A program made the translations under genes and the position numbers. Below, one piece after another: positions 21,105 through 29,227 of a DNA stretch of 64,000 nucleotides (position 1 is its first letter; every line of letters starts with the position of its first letter). This DNA comes from Mesorhizobium sp. ORS 3324 (GTDB lineage Bacteria; Pseudomonadota; Alphaproteobacteria; Rhizobiales; Rhizobiaceae): NCBI GenBank assembly GCA_000824825.2, contig LM655187.1, forward strand, positions 165,455-229,454. Reading direction: 5' to 3'. The notes under the pieces were generated by a model, which did not search any database, was not told the origin of the DNA, and was given only the letters and a program-made list of their open reading frames with translations.

Positions 21105-21785
21105 TTAGGTCTCATCCGGCCTGGCGGGGCCGCCGACCGAACCGCCGGACAACCGGTTCCAGCGCGGAATGAACCCTGGAACCTGCGCCATGTATTTGCG
21201 GTAGGCATCGCCGAACTCGGTGATCGCTTCGCGCTCCTCGGCCCGCGCCAGCCTCACATACATGACGACCAGCACCGGGAACATCGCCAGTGTCAGCAGC
21301 GTCGGCCATTGAACGAGGAAGCCGAGCATCACCAGGATGAAGCCGACATATTGCGGGTGCCGGACATAGCTATACGGTCCGGCGGTCGCGAGAGAACGAT
21401 GCTGCTGGGCGTCGTACAGAGCTCGCCACGCGACCGCGATCAGCCAGAAACCGCCGCCGATGAGCAAGAAGCTCAGCAGATGGAACGGCCCGAAGTGTGG
21501 ATTGACCCGCCAGCCGAACATCATTTCCAGCAGGTGCCCGGCATCGTGCGAAAACCAGTCGATCCCCGGATAGCGGGACTGCAGCCAACCGGACAGCAAA
21601 TAGATGGTAAGCGGAAAACCATACATCTCCGCGAACAGCGCGACCAGGAACGCGCTGAACGCGCCGAACGATCGCCAGTCGCGGGTCGTCGTCGGCTTGA
21701 AGAAGCTGTAGGCGAACAGGATGAAGACGGCAGAATTGACGATGACCAGGCTCCAGAGGCCATAGGCTTGACTGTCGGCGCTCAT
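21105..21785 (-). CDS. Isoprenylcysteine carboxyl methyltransferase-family membrane protein
   Basis: Integral membrane methyltransferase-like protein of 226 aa, with five to six hydrophobic segments. The C-terminal third has the ICMT/PEMT-type cofactor motif: GPYSYVRHPQYVGFI, then a hydrophobic stretch, then RLARAEEREAITEFGDAYRKYMAQVPGFIP. Bacterial members are common next to metal-resistance and cytochrome genes, and their substrates are mostly unknown. Its ATG overlaps the stop of the DUF2933 gene by four bases, so the two are co-translated. Confidence 0.88.
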   Translation of the reverse strand: MSADSQAYGLWSLVIVNSAVFILFAYSFFKPTTTRDWRSFGAFSAFLVALFAEMYGFPLTIYLLSGWLQSRYPGIDWFSHDAGHLLEMMFGWRVNPHFGPFHLLSFLLIGGGFWLIAVAWRALYDAQQHRSLATAGPYSYVRHPQYVGFILVMLGFLVQWPTLLTLAMFPVLVVMYVRLARAEEREAITEFGDAYRKYMAQVPGFIPRWNRLSGGSVGGPARPDET

Positions 21786-22039
21786 GACGGATTCCTTTCA
21801 TCGGGCTGGTTGCGGTGACCGCCATGCCCGCCATGGCCATGTCCTCCATGCATGAAGAAGTGCATGAAGAGGCAGCCGAACGGCAGCAGATAGAACAGCG
21901 CGCCAAGGACATGGGCGCGGTGCTCGGTGAAAAGCAGGAACCCGCCGATCGCAAGGAAGCCAAGCAGGACGAGGCCTGCACGGGACGTCAGAAACGAATC
22001 TTGCGGGTGTTCCTGATTTGAATGGTCATGCGTTGACAT
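21782..22039 (-). CDS. DUF2933-family small membrane protein with His-rich tail
   Basis: An 85-aa protein: a short His/Gln-rich N-terminus, two hydrophobic segments (about residues 20-37 and 44-60) and a C-terminal run of His/Gly pairs (GGHGHGGHGGH) after HFFMH. The pattern is that of DUF2933 proteins, which I recall beside ICMT-like methyltransferases and copper genes. The His-rich tail suggests metal contact, but that is inference. Its stop codon overlaps the methyltransferase start. Confidence 0.85.
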   Translation of the reverse strand: MSTHDHSNQEHPQDSFLTSRAGLVLLGFLAIGGFLLFTEHRAHVLGALFYLLPFGCLFMHFFMHGGHGHGGHGGHRNQPDERNPS

Positions 22040-22075
22040 CGCGATCTCCTGCTTGCACTGGCGGTGCCCATCGGC

Positions 22076-22648
22076 TCAGTGCTTCATCCCACCGCCGCGC
22101 TTCATCATCTCATTGCCCCCTTTCATCTCGTGATCGCTGCGGCCGTCTTCCTCATCAGCGTGCAACAGCTTGTCGATCTCGGGAGGAATGTCGGCTTCCG
22201 AAAACTTCTTCTGCTCCTCGGCATCATGGGCAAAAGCAATAATGTCGGCGAGCTCCTGGCCGGTGAACTGGATCTGCTCGCCCAGCTCCTCGCGCTGCAT
22301 GTCGATCATCGCCTCTGCGCCGGTCCACATCCGGGCCGTGAAATCGAACGGGTTCATCATCGGGGTCATGGTCGAGGCATCGAGCGCCGCAGCGTCGGTT
22401 CCGCCGATACCGTTGACGGAATGGCAGGCGACGCAGCCCTTTTCAGCGAATAGCTTCCTGCCTTTGGCGGGATTCATGACCGGCATCATGAGGCCGGGGC
22501 TCATCATAAGGTGTGGCCCCTGGTCACCCTGCATCATGGTTGACCCTTGTGGCGCACCTGCTTCCTGCGCGGCAAGCAGCGAGACCAGACCGAAGAAAGC
22601 GAATGTGGCTGCCGCACTAAACTTCACCTTGATGCTATGGATTGACAT
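22076..22648 (-). CDS. Met-rich c-type cytochrome
   Basis: Exported protein of 190 aa with a signal peptide (about 1-30) and one haem-binding site CVACH near residue 72, in the context GRKLFAEKGCVACHSVNGIGG typical of class I cytochromes c. Candidate axial Met residues are abundant: Met pairs flank the haem domain (MMQG, LMMSPGLMMPVM, TPMMNPF), and the C-terminus ends in a Lys/Glu/Met/His-rich tail. This richness in Met and His suggests copper binding as well as electron transfer. A GGAGGACCCG ribosome site precedes the ATG. It is the first intact gene of the seven-gene operon; a cupredoxin remnant lies directly upstream. Confidence 0.88.
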   Translation of the reverse strand: MSIHSIKVKFSAAATFAFFGLVSLLAAQEAGAPQGSTMMQGDQGPHLMMSPGLMMPVMNPAKGRKLFAEKGCVACHSVNGIGGTDAAALDASTMTPMMNPFDFTARMWTGAEAMIDMQREELGEQIQFTGQELADIIAFAHDAEEQKKFSEADIPPEIDKLLHADEEDGRSDHEMKGGNEMMKRGGGMKH

Positions 22649-22657
22649 CGGGTCCTC

Positions 22658-22810
22658 CTATTCGGCGATGAGGCGGTCGCGGAACATGCGCAACGAGGCA
22701 TAAGGATCCGAACTCGCCTGATTCTTGAGGCATCAGCTCGACGGCGAGGGTTTCTCCCGCCGGCAGATCGGGGTTTCTTTTGGCGTGAAGCCACCGATCG
22801 GCAGGGGCAT
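22658..22810 (-). pseudogene. Decayed cupredoxin gene remnant
   Basis: Three pieces in different frames, in the right order, resemble a small cupredoxin: GGFTPKE near 22790, then LPAGETLAVELMPQESGEFGS (split by one frameshift), then YASLRMFRDRLIAE ending at a TAG at 22660-22658 just before the cytochrome ribosome site. The order glycine-rich strand, LPxGxT...GEF, and final strand RxRLxxE is that of cupredoxins found with such operons. The copper-ligand Cys expected in the last piece is absent and two frameshifts are needed, so it is not functional. A sequencing error could explain a frameshift but not the lost ligand. Confidence 0.5.
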
Positions 22811-22967
22811 CGGTTCCGGAGAGCCCCCGCCCGTTTCCGCGGCCCAGATGCCCTGGCGGCTTCTGTCGCAAGTTCATGAATCTGCTCCCCGAAATGCGTT
22901 CGCGAGGTGCGAGTGCTTGCCGCCGTGAATATCTCGGCAAACAAGGGATTCGCGCCGAGGCAGGTCG
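22811..22967. other. Intergenic remnant upstream of the cupredoxin pseudogene
   Basis: No intact gene is seen. The minus strand may contain more decayed sequence of the cupredoxin reading frame, but I could not align it to anything. This region would hold the promoter of the operon if it is not read through from the Cys-rich gene upstream. Confidence 0.4.
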
Positions 22968-23402
22968 TCAGAGAACGGAACGAGGAGGTCGAAAGGGTTC
23001 GTCGGGCTTTGTGAATGTCGGCCCGGTTTGGTTCAGAAAAGCCTCGGCATCAGGCCCCGGTGCAAACTCAATTCCCGGCGCTGCCGACAGAATGAGGGCC
23101 GTACAACCGAAGCAGTGTCCGCCGCCGCACAGGCTGCAATCGGTATGGGCTGCGTCGTCTTGGCAGCCTGATTCATCCAGAGCGGCTGCCGACGCTAAGC
23201 CCCGCGTGGAAACCGCCCTATCCACCTTACAGTCTGCAACTGACAGAACGACCCTGGCTGACGAAACAGCTCGTGAAATACCGAACTCAGTCGCCGCGTG
23301 TGAGGGCGTCAGCAACAGAAAAAGGGCAAGCCCGAGCGCAAGCATGATCGCGCCGAAAGCCCGATGGTCTCGCTGCCAAATCTGCCAAGCTCGTTCAAGC
23401 AC
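22968..23402 (-). CDS. Small secreted Cys-rich protein of unknown function
   Basis: A 144-aa protein with a signal-like hydrophobic segment (about residues 17-36, ending LLLTPSHA) and a mature part with seven cysteines, four of them clustered as DCSLCGGGHCFGCTAL. The C-terminus ends in a Pro/Arg stretch (KPDEPFRPPRS). The layout recalls small DUF2946-like proteins found with copper genes, but I am not certain of the family. It lies about 160 bp upstream of the cupredoxin remnant on the same strand and may be transcribed with the cytochrome operon. An FNR/FixK-like box is centred about 66 bp upstream of its start. Confidence 0.65.
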   Translation of the reverse strand: MLERAWQIWQRDHRAFGAIMLALGLALFLLLTPSHAATEFGISRAVSSARVVLSVADCKVDRAVSTRGLASAAALDESGCQDDAAHTDCSLCGGGHCFGCTALILSAAPGIEFAPGPDAEAFLNQTGPTFTKPDEPFRPPRSVL

Positions 23403-23460
23403 AGCATGGCTTCCAAGTTCTTCACATTCGTGATGATGGCCTCCTCAATTCAAATGCGCT

Positions 23461-23474
23461 TTGACATACGTCAA
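23461..23474. promoter_or_regulatory. FNR/FixK-like dyad (TTGAC-N4-GTCAA)
   Basis: TTGACATACGTCAA is a perfect dyad with the spacing of FNR/CRP-family boxes (TTGAY-N4-RTCAA). It is 59 bp from the start codon of the minus-strand Cys-rich gene, a plausible place for an activator site. One match in 64 kb could arise by chance. Confidence 0.45.
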
Positions 23475-23589
23475 TCCGATCGAACTCAGCTCTGGGGCTC
23501 GTCAAGACACGCGCATGCCGATTGTGCGGCGTCGCCGGGACCCGGGCTGATATCGACAAAGCATTACCGGCCGAAATCCGCGCCGCTCA

Positions 23590-23640
23590 GCTCTGGGCCA
23601 CTATTGTCGGTTTGTTTTTCCTGGCCGCGACCGAGACCGT
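23590..23640 (+). pseudogene. Fragment of caspase-gene 5' end
   Basis: Forty-five bases (23592-23636) match the signal-peptide region of the intact caspase-like gene (around 27256-27300) at 38 of 45 positions, reading WATIVGLFFLAATE against WAAIVGLFFLAAAD. The fragment continues into unrelated sequence. The remaining part of 23403-23741 holds no gene I can support. Confidence 0.6.
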
Positions 23641-23741
23641 TCCGGGGGACGAAACTATGCGGTCCCTAGTTCAGAAGGCAGCACACGTACAATCACGCGC
23701 GCCAGCCGTACATCCATGGGCGGCGGCCCGACCGATATCTG

Positions 23742-24824
23742 TCAGCTTGCGACGGCGCTGCGCAGCAGCATGAGCTCGCCGACGTTTTCGATAATGACAT
23801 AGCCGACCAAACGGCCCTTGGCATCCACAACGCCGACGGCAGGTGCAGATCCCCTCTTCAGGGGTTCGAGCGCCTTGATGAGCTTCTCATGGTCGCGCAC
23901 AATCGGGATATTTGCCGCCATTGCCTCGACCACAGGAGTCCGACCGCCGCGCTGCTGCAGGCCGGCGACGAGCCCTTCACGCGTCAGCACGCCGCGCAGC
24001 TTGCCGCCACCGTCGACGATCGGGAACTCGTGTTGCGTCGTGCGCAACAAGGCCTGTGCCGCCTCGTCGAGAGTCGCGGTCGCAGGCAGGCTTTCGAACC
24101 GGCTGATCATGACGTCACGGACGTCAACGGCACGCGCCGCTGCCTCGAGCCCCATCGCCTGCGTTTCGGCCGTGGCAGCGAGGTAGACGAAGATCGCAAC
24201 GAATATGAGCAGCACGTTGCCGGCGACGAGACCGATGAAGCCGAAGGCGAAGGCGGCGAACTGGCCAACAGTCCCCGCAATCTCCGTCGCGCGCACGCGG
24301 TTATAGCGCGTGGCGAGCAAGGCGCGCAGCACGCGCCCGCCATCCATCGGAAAGGCCGGAATGAGGTTGAACAGGACCAGCCAGATGTTGACGGCGGCAA
24401 GGCGAGCCACGAACGCGACATGCGGGTTATCCATCGACGTCAGCGCATCGACGCCGACGGTGGTCCCGAGCGCGACGACGAGGAAAGAGGCAATGACGAC
24501 ATTGACCAGCGGGCCGGCGAGCGCAACGACGATCTCTTCAGACGGCTTCTCGGGTAGGCGCTCCAGCTCCGCGACGCCGCCGATCGGCAAGAGCGTGATC
24601 TTTGGAGTTCGGATGCCGTAGCGACTGGCGGCAGCGGCATGGCCGAGCTCATGCAAGACCACGCAGGCGAACACGGCGCCGATGAAGACGACGCCCTTGA
24701 TCGCAGCCGACGTTCCACCCTCCTGGAAATAGGCGATGCCGATCCATGCGAGCAGCAGCAGGAAGGTCAGGTGGATGCGGATCTCGGTGTCGCCGACACG
24801 GAGGATCGGGTAGGACCACTGCAT
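23742..24824 (-). CDS. Site-2 protease (M50) with two CBS domains
   Basis: Intramembrane zinc metalloprotease of 360 aa. The zinc motif HELGH is at residues 58-62 inside a hydrophobic helix and the third ligand region NLIPAFPMDGGR at 153-164 (Asp161). Six or so hydrophobic segments fill residues 15-220; two CBS motifs follow (about 235-355; DVMISRFESLPATATLDEAA, then NIPIVRD). This is the CBS-type S2P branch, in which CBS domains may sense adenine nucleotides. The substrate is unknown. It converges with nothing nearby and lies 150 bp downstream of the cyclase gene on the same strand. Confidence 0.93.
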   Translation of the reverse strand: MQWSYPILRVGDTEIRIHLTFLLLLAWIGIAYFQEGGTSAAIKGVVFIGAVFACVVLHELGHAAAASRYGIRTPKITLLPIGGVAELERLPEKPSEEIVVALAGPLVNVVIASFLVVALGTTVGVDALTSMDNPHVAFVARLAAVNIWLVLFNLIPAFPMDGGRVLRALLATRYNRVRATEIAGTVGQFAAFAFGFIGLVAGNVLLIFVAIFVYLAATAETQAMGLEAAARAVDVRDVMISRFESLPATATLDEAAQALLRTTQHEFPIVDGGGKLRGVLTREGLVAGLQQRGGRTPVVEAMAANIPIVRDHEKLIKALEPLKRGSAPAVGVVDAKGRLVGYVIIENVGELMLLRSAVAS

Positions 24825-24975
24825 GATGGGACTCCGTCGGGTCGGGAAGCAGGCCGCCCGCCGAGCATGCCCCCGTTTGCAGTCGCGTCAAGTGCGTGGA
24901 GCAGAGGCCGGCCTCCTCGATGTGGAGAACGGGCGGTTAAGTCTTTGGCTCCATAGTGCGCAAGGGCCGCGACGA

Positions 24976-26802
24976 TCATTCCGGCACGCCGGAGATGCCG
25001 AGCGCCTCGACGTAACGCTCTGCGAACGCCTTGTCCTGCCAAGGGTTGATCTGCCTCTGCAGGCTGAGCGTGTAGGTCGGGAACGCCTCCATCAACCGGC
25101 GCGCCGCCGCTCGCGCTTCGTCCAGCCGGTTGAGTTTGACCAGCGCCATGATCACCACCCGGTGCGAGGAGCCGTAGTTCGGCATCTCGTGCAGCGCGCG
25201 TTCTCCCCATGCCAGCGCTTCCTCGTAGCGCTCGAGCATCAGGTAGCTCATCCCGATGCCGGAGAGCGCGATGCCCTTCTCGGGATCGATCGGGCTCAGC
25301 CGCATCGCCCTGTGAAAGTGCTCGATCGCGACGAGCGGGCGGCCGGAATGCGCGTTCACCCAGCCGCTGCCCGTATGGCCCTGCGCCGAATTGGGGTTGA
25401 GCAGCAGGGATCGTTCGATCGTGCCCAGCGCCATCTCGTACTCCTTCGCGCTATAGGCGATCACCTGCGCGGCGAAGCGCAGGCTCGTGGGGTCGTCGCG
25501 CGCTTCCGCCAATACCTCGCGGGCCATGCGCGCGGCGACTCTGGTATCGTCGGGCTCGTGCCAGCACTGGCTCACCGATAGGCTGCGGATATAGGCGCCG
25601 AGCGCCTTCGCCAAGCTGAAGCCGGGGTCGATGCTGAGCGCCTCGTTCGTGAGTCGGCGCACGTCGGCAAAGCCTTCGCGCGTCATGCTGTAGAAGCGCG
25701 GCAGCGCGCGAAGGTAGAGGTCGTACGCGCTGATGTAGTCGGTCGGCTTCATGCGCGCCTGCTTGATCTCCTCCAGCCGGATGCTCGGCTCGACTGCGCC
25801 GACGACGCTCTCGGTCACGTTGTCCTGCAGGTCGAAGATGTCGCTCACGTCGCCCTCGAAGCGGCCGGCCCAGACATGATGTCCGCTGATAGCGTCCACT
25901 AACTGCCCACTGATGCGCACCCGCGATCCTGCTCTGCGGATGCTGCCTTCGAGCACGTAGTGGACGCCCAGTTCGCGCCCGACCTGGCGCAGGTCCACCG
26001 CCCGGCCCTTATAGGTGAAGGACGAGTTGCGGGCGATCACGAAGAACGAGTTCACCCGGCTCAATCCCGTGATGATGTCCTCCACCAGCCCGTCGGCGAA
26101 GTATTCCTGGTCGGGGTCGCCGCTCATGTTGGTGAAAGGCAGAACCGCGATCGAGGGTTTCTCGGGCAGGGGTGGCGGTGCGGCCACCGAGACGCTGGTG
26201 TCGGTCTCGACGCGATAGGCTCGCACAGGCCGCTCGATGTTCTTGAGGCGCAGGTCGCCGAGCGGCGTGAAGCCGCAGTCGAGCTTGCCCTGAAGGTGGT
26301 CGTAGGCCGTGCCCGAGACGACCACGGCGCCGGGATCGGCGATGCTTTCGAGGCGGGCGGCGATGTTGACCCCATCGCCGTAGAGGTCGCCGTCCTCTTC
26401 GCAGACCACGTCGCCGAGATTGACGCCGATGCGGAAGCGAATTCGCTTTTCCTCGGGCGTCTCCGCCTCGTGTTCTGCCAAGGCCTGCTGGATCGCTATC
26501 GCCGAGGTCACCGCGTTGACGACGCTCGCGAACTCGCACAGCATGCCGTCGCCGGTGAGCTTGACGATCCGACCCTGGTGCTCGCAGACCAGCGGTTCGA
26601 GGAGGTCCTTGCGGTAGATCTTCAGCCGCTCGAGCGTGCCGCGCTCGTCGCGCTCCGTCAGCCGCGAATAGCCGACCACGTCGCAGGCCAGGATCGCTGC
26701 GAGGTGGCGCTGCGTTGCACCGCTCGGCCAAGCGCCCGCACGCGGGCCACCCCGCGTCCATGTCCTGCCAACTTCCAGACGCGCCACGCGCATGGTATCC
26801 AT
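24976..26802 (-). CDS. Adenylate/guanylate cyclase with TolB-like and TPR regions
   Basis: Class III nucleotide cyclase of 608 aa. The catalytic domain covers about residues 33-170, with metal ligands D41 (ACDVVGYSRL) and D85 (KLTGDGML), and the transition-state segment YGDGVNIAARLE at 141-152. A TolB-like/FlgO-type region follows (PSIAVLPFTNMSGDPDQEYFADGLVEDI, about 216-345), then helical TPR-like repeats to the end. This architecture is frequent in rhizobia, each genome having many copies. There is no clear membrane segment, so it is probably soluble. The ATG at 26802 is the longest choice; the first 28 residues are not conserved-looking. Confidence 0.9.
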   Translation of the reverse strand: MDTMRVARLEVGRTWTRGGPRAGAWPSGATQRHLAAILACDVVGYSRLTERDERGTLERLKIYRKDLLEPLVCEHQGRIVKLTGDGMLCEFASVVNAVTSAIAIQQALAEHEAETPEEKRIRFRIGVNLGDVVCEEDGDLYGDGVNIAARLESIADPGAVVVSGTAYDHLQGKLDCGFTPLGDLRLKNIERPVRAYRVETDTSVSVAAPPPLPEKPSIAVLPFTNMSGDPDQEYFADGLVEDIITGLSRVNSFFVIARNSSFTYKGRAVDLRQVGRELGVHYVLEGSIRRAGSRVRISGQLVDAISGHHVWAGRFEGDVSDIFDLQDNVTESVVGAVEPSIRLEEIKQARMKPTDYISAYDLYLRALPRFYSMTREGFADVRRLTNEALSIDPGFSLAKALGAYIRSLSVSQCWHEPDDTRVAARMAREVLAEARDDPTSLRFAAQVIAYSAKEYEMALGTIERSLLLNPNSAQGHTGSGWVNAHSGRPLVAIEHFHRAMRLSPIDPEKGIALSGIGMSYLMLERYEEALAWGERALHEMPNYGSSHRVVIMALVKLNRLDEARAAARRLMEAFPTYTLSLQRQINPWQDKAFAERYVEALGISGVPE

Positions 26803-27047
26803 CTCTCCCAGTCTCCGCCCGTCGCCGATACAGAACGGAGAACGCGGCTTGACTTTGCCTTCACGAGATTTCGCTATCCCGCTCGCGAGGCGTGGAGCGT
26901 TCCGGTCGCCGCGCTAACAGCCAACCGACGACACGCCCACGCAGCCTCTGGGACGCTGACTCGCCACTCCCAGGAAGCCGGGGATATTTCCTGCTCTGTG
27001 TAACCGGTTTACGCCACCGTGGCGGTGCTTTTGTATCGGGCATCACA
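26803..27047. other. Intergenic region upstream of cyclase
   Basis: No gene is supported. It should contain the cyclase promoter on the minus strand. A homologous fragment of the caspase gene begins near its right end. Confidence 0.4.
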
Positions 27048-27115
27048 CCAGAACCCTCGGCATCAAGACGCGCCAAGCCACCGGCCGGTGGCAGGACGAA
27101 AACCGGCTGCCGGCA
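27048..27115 (+). pseudogene. Fragment of caspase-gene 3' part (peptidoglycan-binding-like domain)
   Basis: The stretch around 27060-27113 matches the intact caspase-like gene near 28470-28523 at roughly 87 percent by eye, reading TRQATGRWQDENRLP against TRRAIGRWQEENRLP. It is on the plus strand, as is the 5' fragment at 23590, and sits about 135 bp before the intact copy. The reading frame is not open beyond it. Confidence 0.6.
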
Positions 27116-27249
27116 CATCCTCGGCGCGAAGCAGGATGCACGGTCGGCCCCGCTTATGTGTTACATATTTCATGGAAGGGACATCCCCCACATGAAATTG
27201 CGACTGGAACGAGCAGGCAAAGCCGCAACTTGTTTTGAGAGTGCGCGAG

Positions 27250-28851
27250 ATGAGGTTCTGGGCCGCCATTGTTGGTTTGTTCTTCCTGGCCGCGGCCGAT
27301 CTGCTGCAGGCAGGCGCCCTTGCCGCCGGCAACAATCGGGTCGCTCTGGTCATCGGCAACAGCAAATATGTCTACGCGCCGGCCCTTCCCAATCCGGCCG
27401 GCGATGCGCGGCTGATGGCCGAAGTCTTGCGCAAGGCAGGGTTCAACGTCATCGAAGGCATCGATCTCGACTATGCCGGAATGCGCGACCGGCTGAACAG
27501 GTTTGCCGAGGCCTCATACGACGCGGATACGGCGCTGATCTATTACGCCGGCCACGGCATGCAGGTGAACGGCAAGAATTATCTGATCCCGGTCGATGCC
27601 GAGCTTACGGCTCCGGCGCATCTCAAGACCCGCACCATCCAGATCGACGAATTGCTCTCTGCTCTGCCGCCCGACCCGGCCGTCGGCATCGTCATCCTCG
27701 ATGCCTGCCGCGACAATCCGCTGGCGAGGACCCTGGCAGCCTCGCTGCCGAAAAGCCGCTCGGCCACCGCGCCGGGCCTGGCGCCCATCGACGTCAGCGG
27801 GTCGGAAGTCGGCACCGGCGGCGTGTTGATCGCCTTTGCGACCGATCCTGGTTCCGTGTCCTACGACGGCAACGGCGCCAACAGCCCCTATACAATGTCG
27901 CTGGCCAGGCATCTCAGCGAACCGGGCGTGGAGATCCAGAGCGCGCTCACCCGCGTTCGCGGCGAAGTGGCGGCCGAAACGAACGGGCGCCAGCGGCCCT
28001 GGCACAATGCCTCGCTCGGCCGCGAGGTCTTTATCGGTCCGCAATCGCCGCCACCGGACGCCGCGGCCCCGCAGCTACCTGCAACCGAGACCCCGACCGA
28101 GCCGCCAAGCTCTGATGCGCGTGGATGGGAAATCGAGCAGCGCGTGTGGGACGAAGCCTCCAAGCGCAACACGCTCGCGCATTATGAAGCCTATCTGCAG
28201 CAATTCCCAAAGGGGGCGTTCGCGGATCTCGCTCGCCTCAACATCGATCAGCTCAAAAAGGCGCCGACCGTTGTCGCCAAAACAGAGAGCGACGCGTCGC
28301 GATCGGCCACCGTGGCGGAACGTCCGGCCACGGCCGCCGATCCGGAAACAGATACTGGAACCGAACTGACGGAAAGCGCGATCGGGCTTGGTCGTCAGGA
28401 AAAGATCGAGTTGCAGGAGAGGCTGCTGGCGATCGGCTACGACCTGGACCAGGCCGACGGCAACCTCGGCCTCAAGACGCGCCGCGCCATCGGCCGGTGG
28501 CAGGAAGAGAACCGGCTGCCCCCGACCACCTTTCTCACCTCAAAGCAATATGCTCGCCTGAAGCTCGACACGGACGACGCCCTGAAGAGCTACCGCGCCC
28601 AGCGAGCGTCGGAAGCGGAAGCGAGGAAGCAGGAAAGTGCCCCGTCGGAAGCGACACAGAAGCCGCAACCGGCCGTCCGTGAGAAGCCGCGACGTGACCA
28701 GCAACGCGAAGCAGCCAATCCAAGACCGGCGCCAAAGGCAGCCAAGCCGGCGCAGCGAAAGTCCGGGTTCCACACCTGTAGCGGCATTGACGGCACCTTC
28801 GAGGTTCCCGCGTCCCAGAGATGTCCGTTGAGCGGCTACGCGCATTATTGA
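27250..28851 (+). CDS. Caspase-family (C14) peptidase with C-terminal peptidoglycan-binding-like domain
   Basis: Exported caspase-like protein of 533 aa. A signal peptide covers residues 1-25 (MRFWAAIVGLFFLAAA). The C14 domain (about 28-235) has the catalytic His in YYAGHGMQ (H102) and Cys in LDACRDNP (C153). After a Pro-rich linker a helical segment and a peptidoglycan-binding-like motif follow (QEKIELQERLLAIGYD through TRRAIGRWQEENRLP, about 373-420), then a charged low-complexity tail and a short C-terminal segment. Exported metacaspase-like proteins of this layout are common in rhizobia; their substrates are mostly unknown. I chose ATG at 27250; a TTG five codons upstream is possible. Confidence 0.9.
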   Translation: MRFWAAIVGLFFLAAADLLQAGALAAGNNRVALVIGNSKYVYAPALPNPAGDARLMAEVLRKAGFNVIEGIDLDYAGMRDRLNRFAEASYDADTALIYYAGHGMQVNGKNYLIPVDAELTAPAHLKTRTIQIDELLSALPPDPAVGIVILDACRDNPLARTLAASLPKSRSATAPGLAPIDVSGSEVGTGGVLIAFATDPGSVSYDGNGANSPYTMSLARHLSEPGVEIQSALTRVRGEVAAETNGRQRPWHNASLGREVFIGPQSPPPDAAAPQLPATETPTEPPSSDARGWEIEQRVWDEASKRNTLAHYEAYLQQFPKGAFADLARLNIDQLKKAPTVVAKTESDASRSATVAERPATAADPETDTGTELTESAIGLGRQEKIELQERLLAIGYDLDQADGNLGLKTRRAIGRWQEENRLPPTTFLTSKQYARLKLDTDDALKSYRAQRASEAEARKQESAPSEATQKPQPAVREKPRRDQQREAANPRPAPKAAKPAQRKSGFHTCSGIDGTFEVPASQRCPLSGYAHY

Positions 28852-28900
28852 AGGGACGACGGTTCTCGCTCGCCGCGTCACTATCGAAAGCGGAAACCCA

Positions 28901-29086
28901 TTATCGCTTGCCGCGCAGCGCCTTTGTTCGGTTGACCGCCTCCGCGAAAAGCTCATCCTTGGAGCGCCGGCCGACCCCGCTCTTCAAGCCCTCATCGACA
29001 AAGCTCTGTACGGCTGCGATCTTGTCGTTCCGTTCTTGATCTTTGCGGACAAGATCGCGCACGTAATCGCTCGCGCTGTGCGACAC
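28901..29086 (-). pseudogene. Truncated ParD-family antitoxin, no toxin partner
   Basis: The open frame matches the C-terminal half of ParD-type antitoxins (ASDYVRDLVRKDQERNDKIAAVQ) but lacks the N-terminal ribbon-helix-helix, which needs about 20 residues more. In frame upstream only GHFPEV and a TAA stop follow, so the N-terminus is lost; the frame could start at a GTG at 29086. No ParE-type toxin lies after it on the same strand: only 49 bp separate it from the caspase gene. I read it as a decayed, orphan antitoxin. Confidence 0.7.
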
Positions 29087-29227
29087 TTCAGGAAAATGCC
29101 CGCAGCAGGCGCGTTAGACTGATCCACTGCTGACCTCGTATCACGTCCTTGATCCGCCTTTCCCTTGCTGGTCTTATGTCTGTTCTGGCGAAGGATACCT
29201 TTGCCAACTTGCGACGAAGCAACAAGC

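Noticed and set aside
26861..27365. Small minus-strand frames upstream of the caspase gene
   Set aside because: They cover the caspase-fragment repeat in the wrong frame and strand; the homology is on the plus strand.
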